In this document: positions 63,589 to 64,000 of the stretch, in pieces
Layout of the letters: every line of letters begins with the position of its first letter
How positions within the stretch are numbered: position 1 is the stretch's first letter
DNA from: Streptomyces noursei
Lineage (GTDB): Bacteria; Actinomycetota; Actinomycetes; Streptomycetales; Streptomycetaceae
DNA length: 64,000 nucleotides
Assembly: GCF_016917755.1 (NCBI RefSeq)
Contig: NZ_CP070326.1
Location: 3,720,001-3,784,000 of the forward strand
Direction: 5' to 3'
The notes under the pieces: generated by a model
What the model saw: the letters and a program-made list of their open reading frames with translations, nothing else
What the model was told of the DNA's origin: nothing
Databases searched by the model: none
Made by a program: the position numbers and the translations under genes

Positions 63589-64000
<412 letters not shown>

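Overview
The window is a very GC-rich actinobacterial chromosome segment, almost certainly Streptomyces. Long GC-rich genes fill both strands, GTG starts are common, and the gene order matches what I recall of the S. coelicolor SCO2577-SCO2627 region: rsfS, LCP protein, nadD, proA, proB, TagF-like protein, obgE, rpmA, rplU, rne, DUF2344 gene, TIGR03960 radical-SAM gene, rodA, pbp2, mreD, mreC, mreB, ndk, folC, valS, clpX, clpP2, clpP1, tig, rpiB. That match comes from memory and protein motifs; no search was run.

Left host block (1-19.95 kb). This holds ribosome, NAD, proline and cell-wall genes. The rsfS start, an LCP-family protein, nadD and two tiny membrane proteins come first. A membrane M48 peptidase and two neighbouring single-pass proteins with the same cytosolic N-terminal motif follow. 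Next are proA, a conserved small gene and proB, then a TagF-like polymerase. The block ends with obgE, rpmA and rplU, a 1252-residue RNase E/G with very long repetitive tails, and the DUF2344 partner of the radical-SAM protein.

Integrated element (about 19.95-32.03 kb, 12.1 kb). This is an actinomycete integrative and conjugative element (AICE). It carries a large serine integrase, an APH-like kinase, a RepSA-type replication initiator, an FtsK/TraSA-type transfer ATPase with small partners, and a GntR (KorSA-like) regulator with operators. It also has a large noncoding inverted repeat, a chain of overlapping small genes, an XRE/TPR regulator and a Pif-like NUDIX protein. It sits in the 3' end of the TIGR03960 radical-SAM gene. 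The displaced host 3' end (22 codons plus stop) survives at the left junction. The element supplies a replacement C-terminus that keeps the GPTGKKLLPLT motif.

Right host block (32.03-64 kb). The radical-SAM gene is followed by a CYTH-CHAD protein and a degenerate ATPase-fold protein. The elongation/spore-wall cluster comes next on the minus strand: mreB, mreC, mreD, pbp2, rodA, with small overlaps. Then come ndk, a DUF4233 protein, folC, a second PBP, a polytopic glycosyltransferase-like protein and valS. The proteolysis module is clpX, clpP2, clpP1 and tig. After it lie tRNA-Pro and tRNA-Gly, an ArsC-like protein, a small membrane protein, a CPA2 antiporter, a SpoIIE-type phosphatase, an Eis-like acetyltransferase, a Nei-type glycosylase and a truncated rpiB.

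Three genes (DUF2344, rep, antiporter) seem to lack a well-placed standard start. Each instead has CTG or ATC 8-9 nt after a strong Shine-Dalgarno. Nine others have a -10-like hexamer 6-7 nt before the start codon, which suggests leaderless mRNAs.
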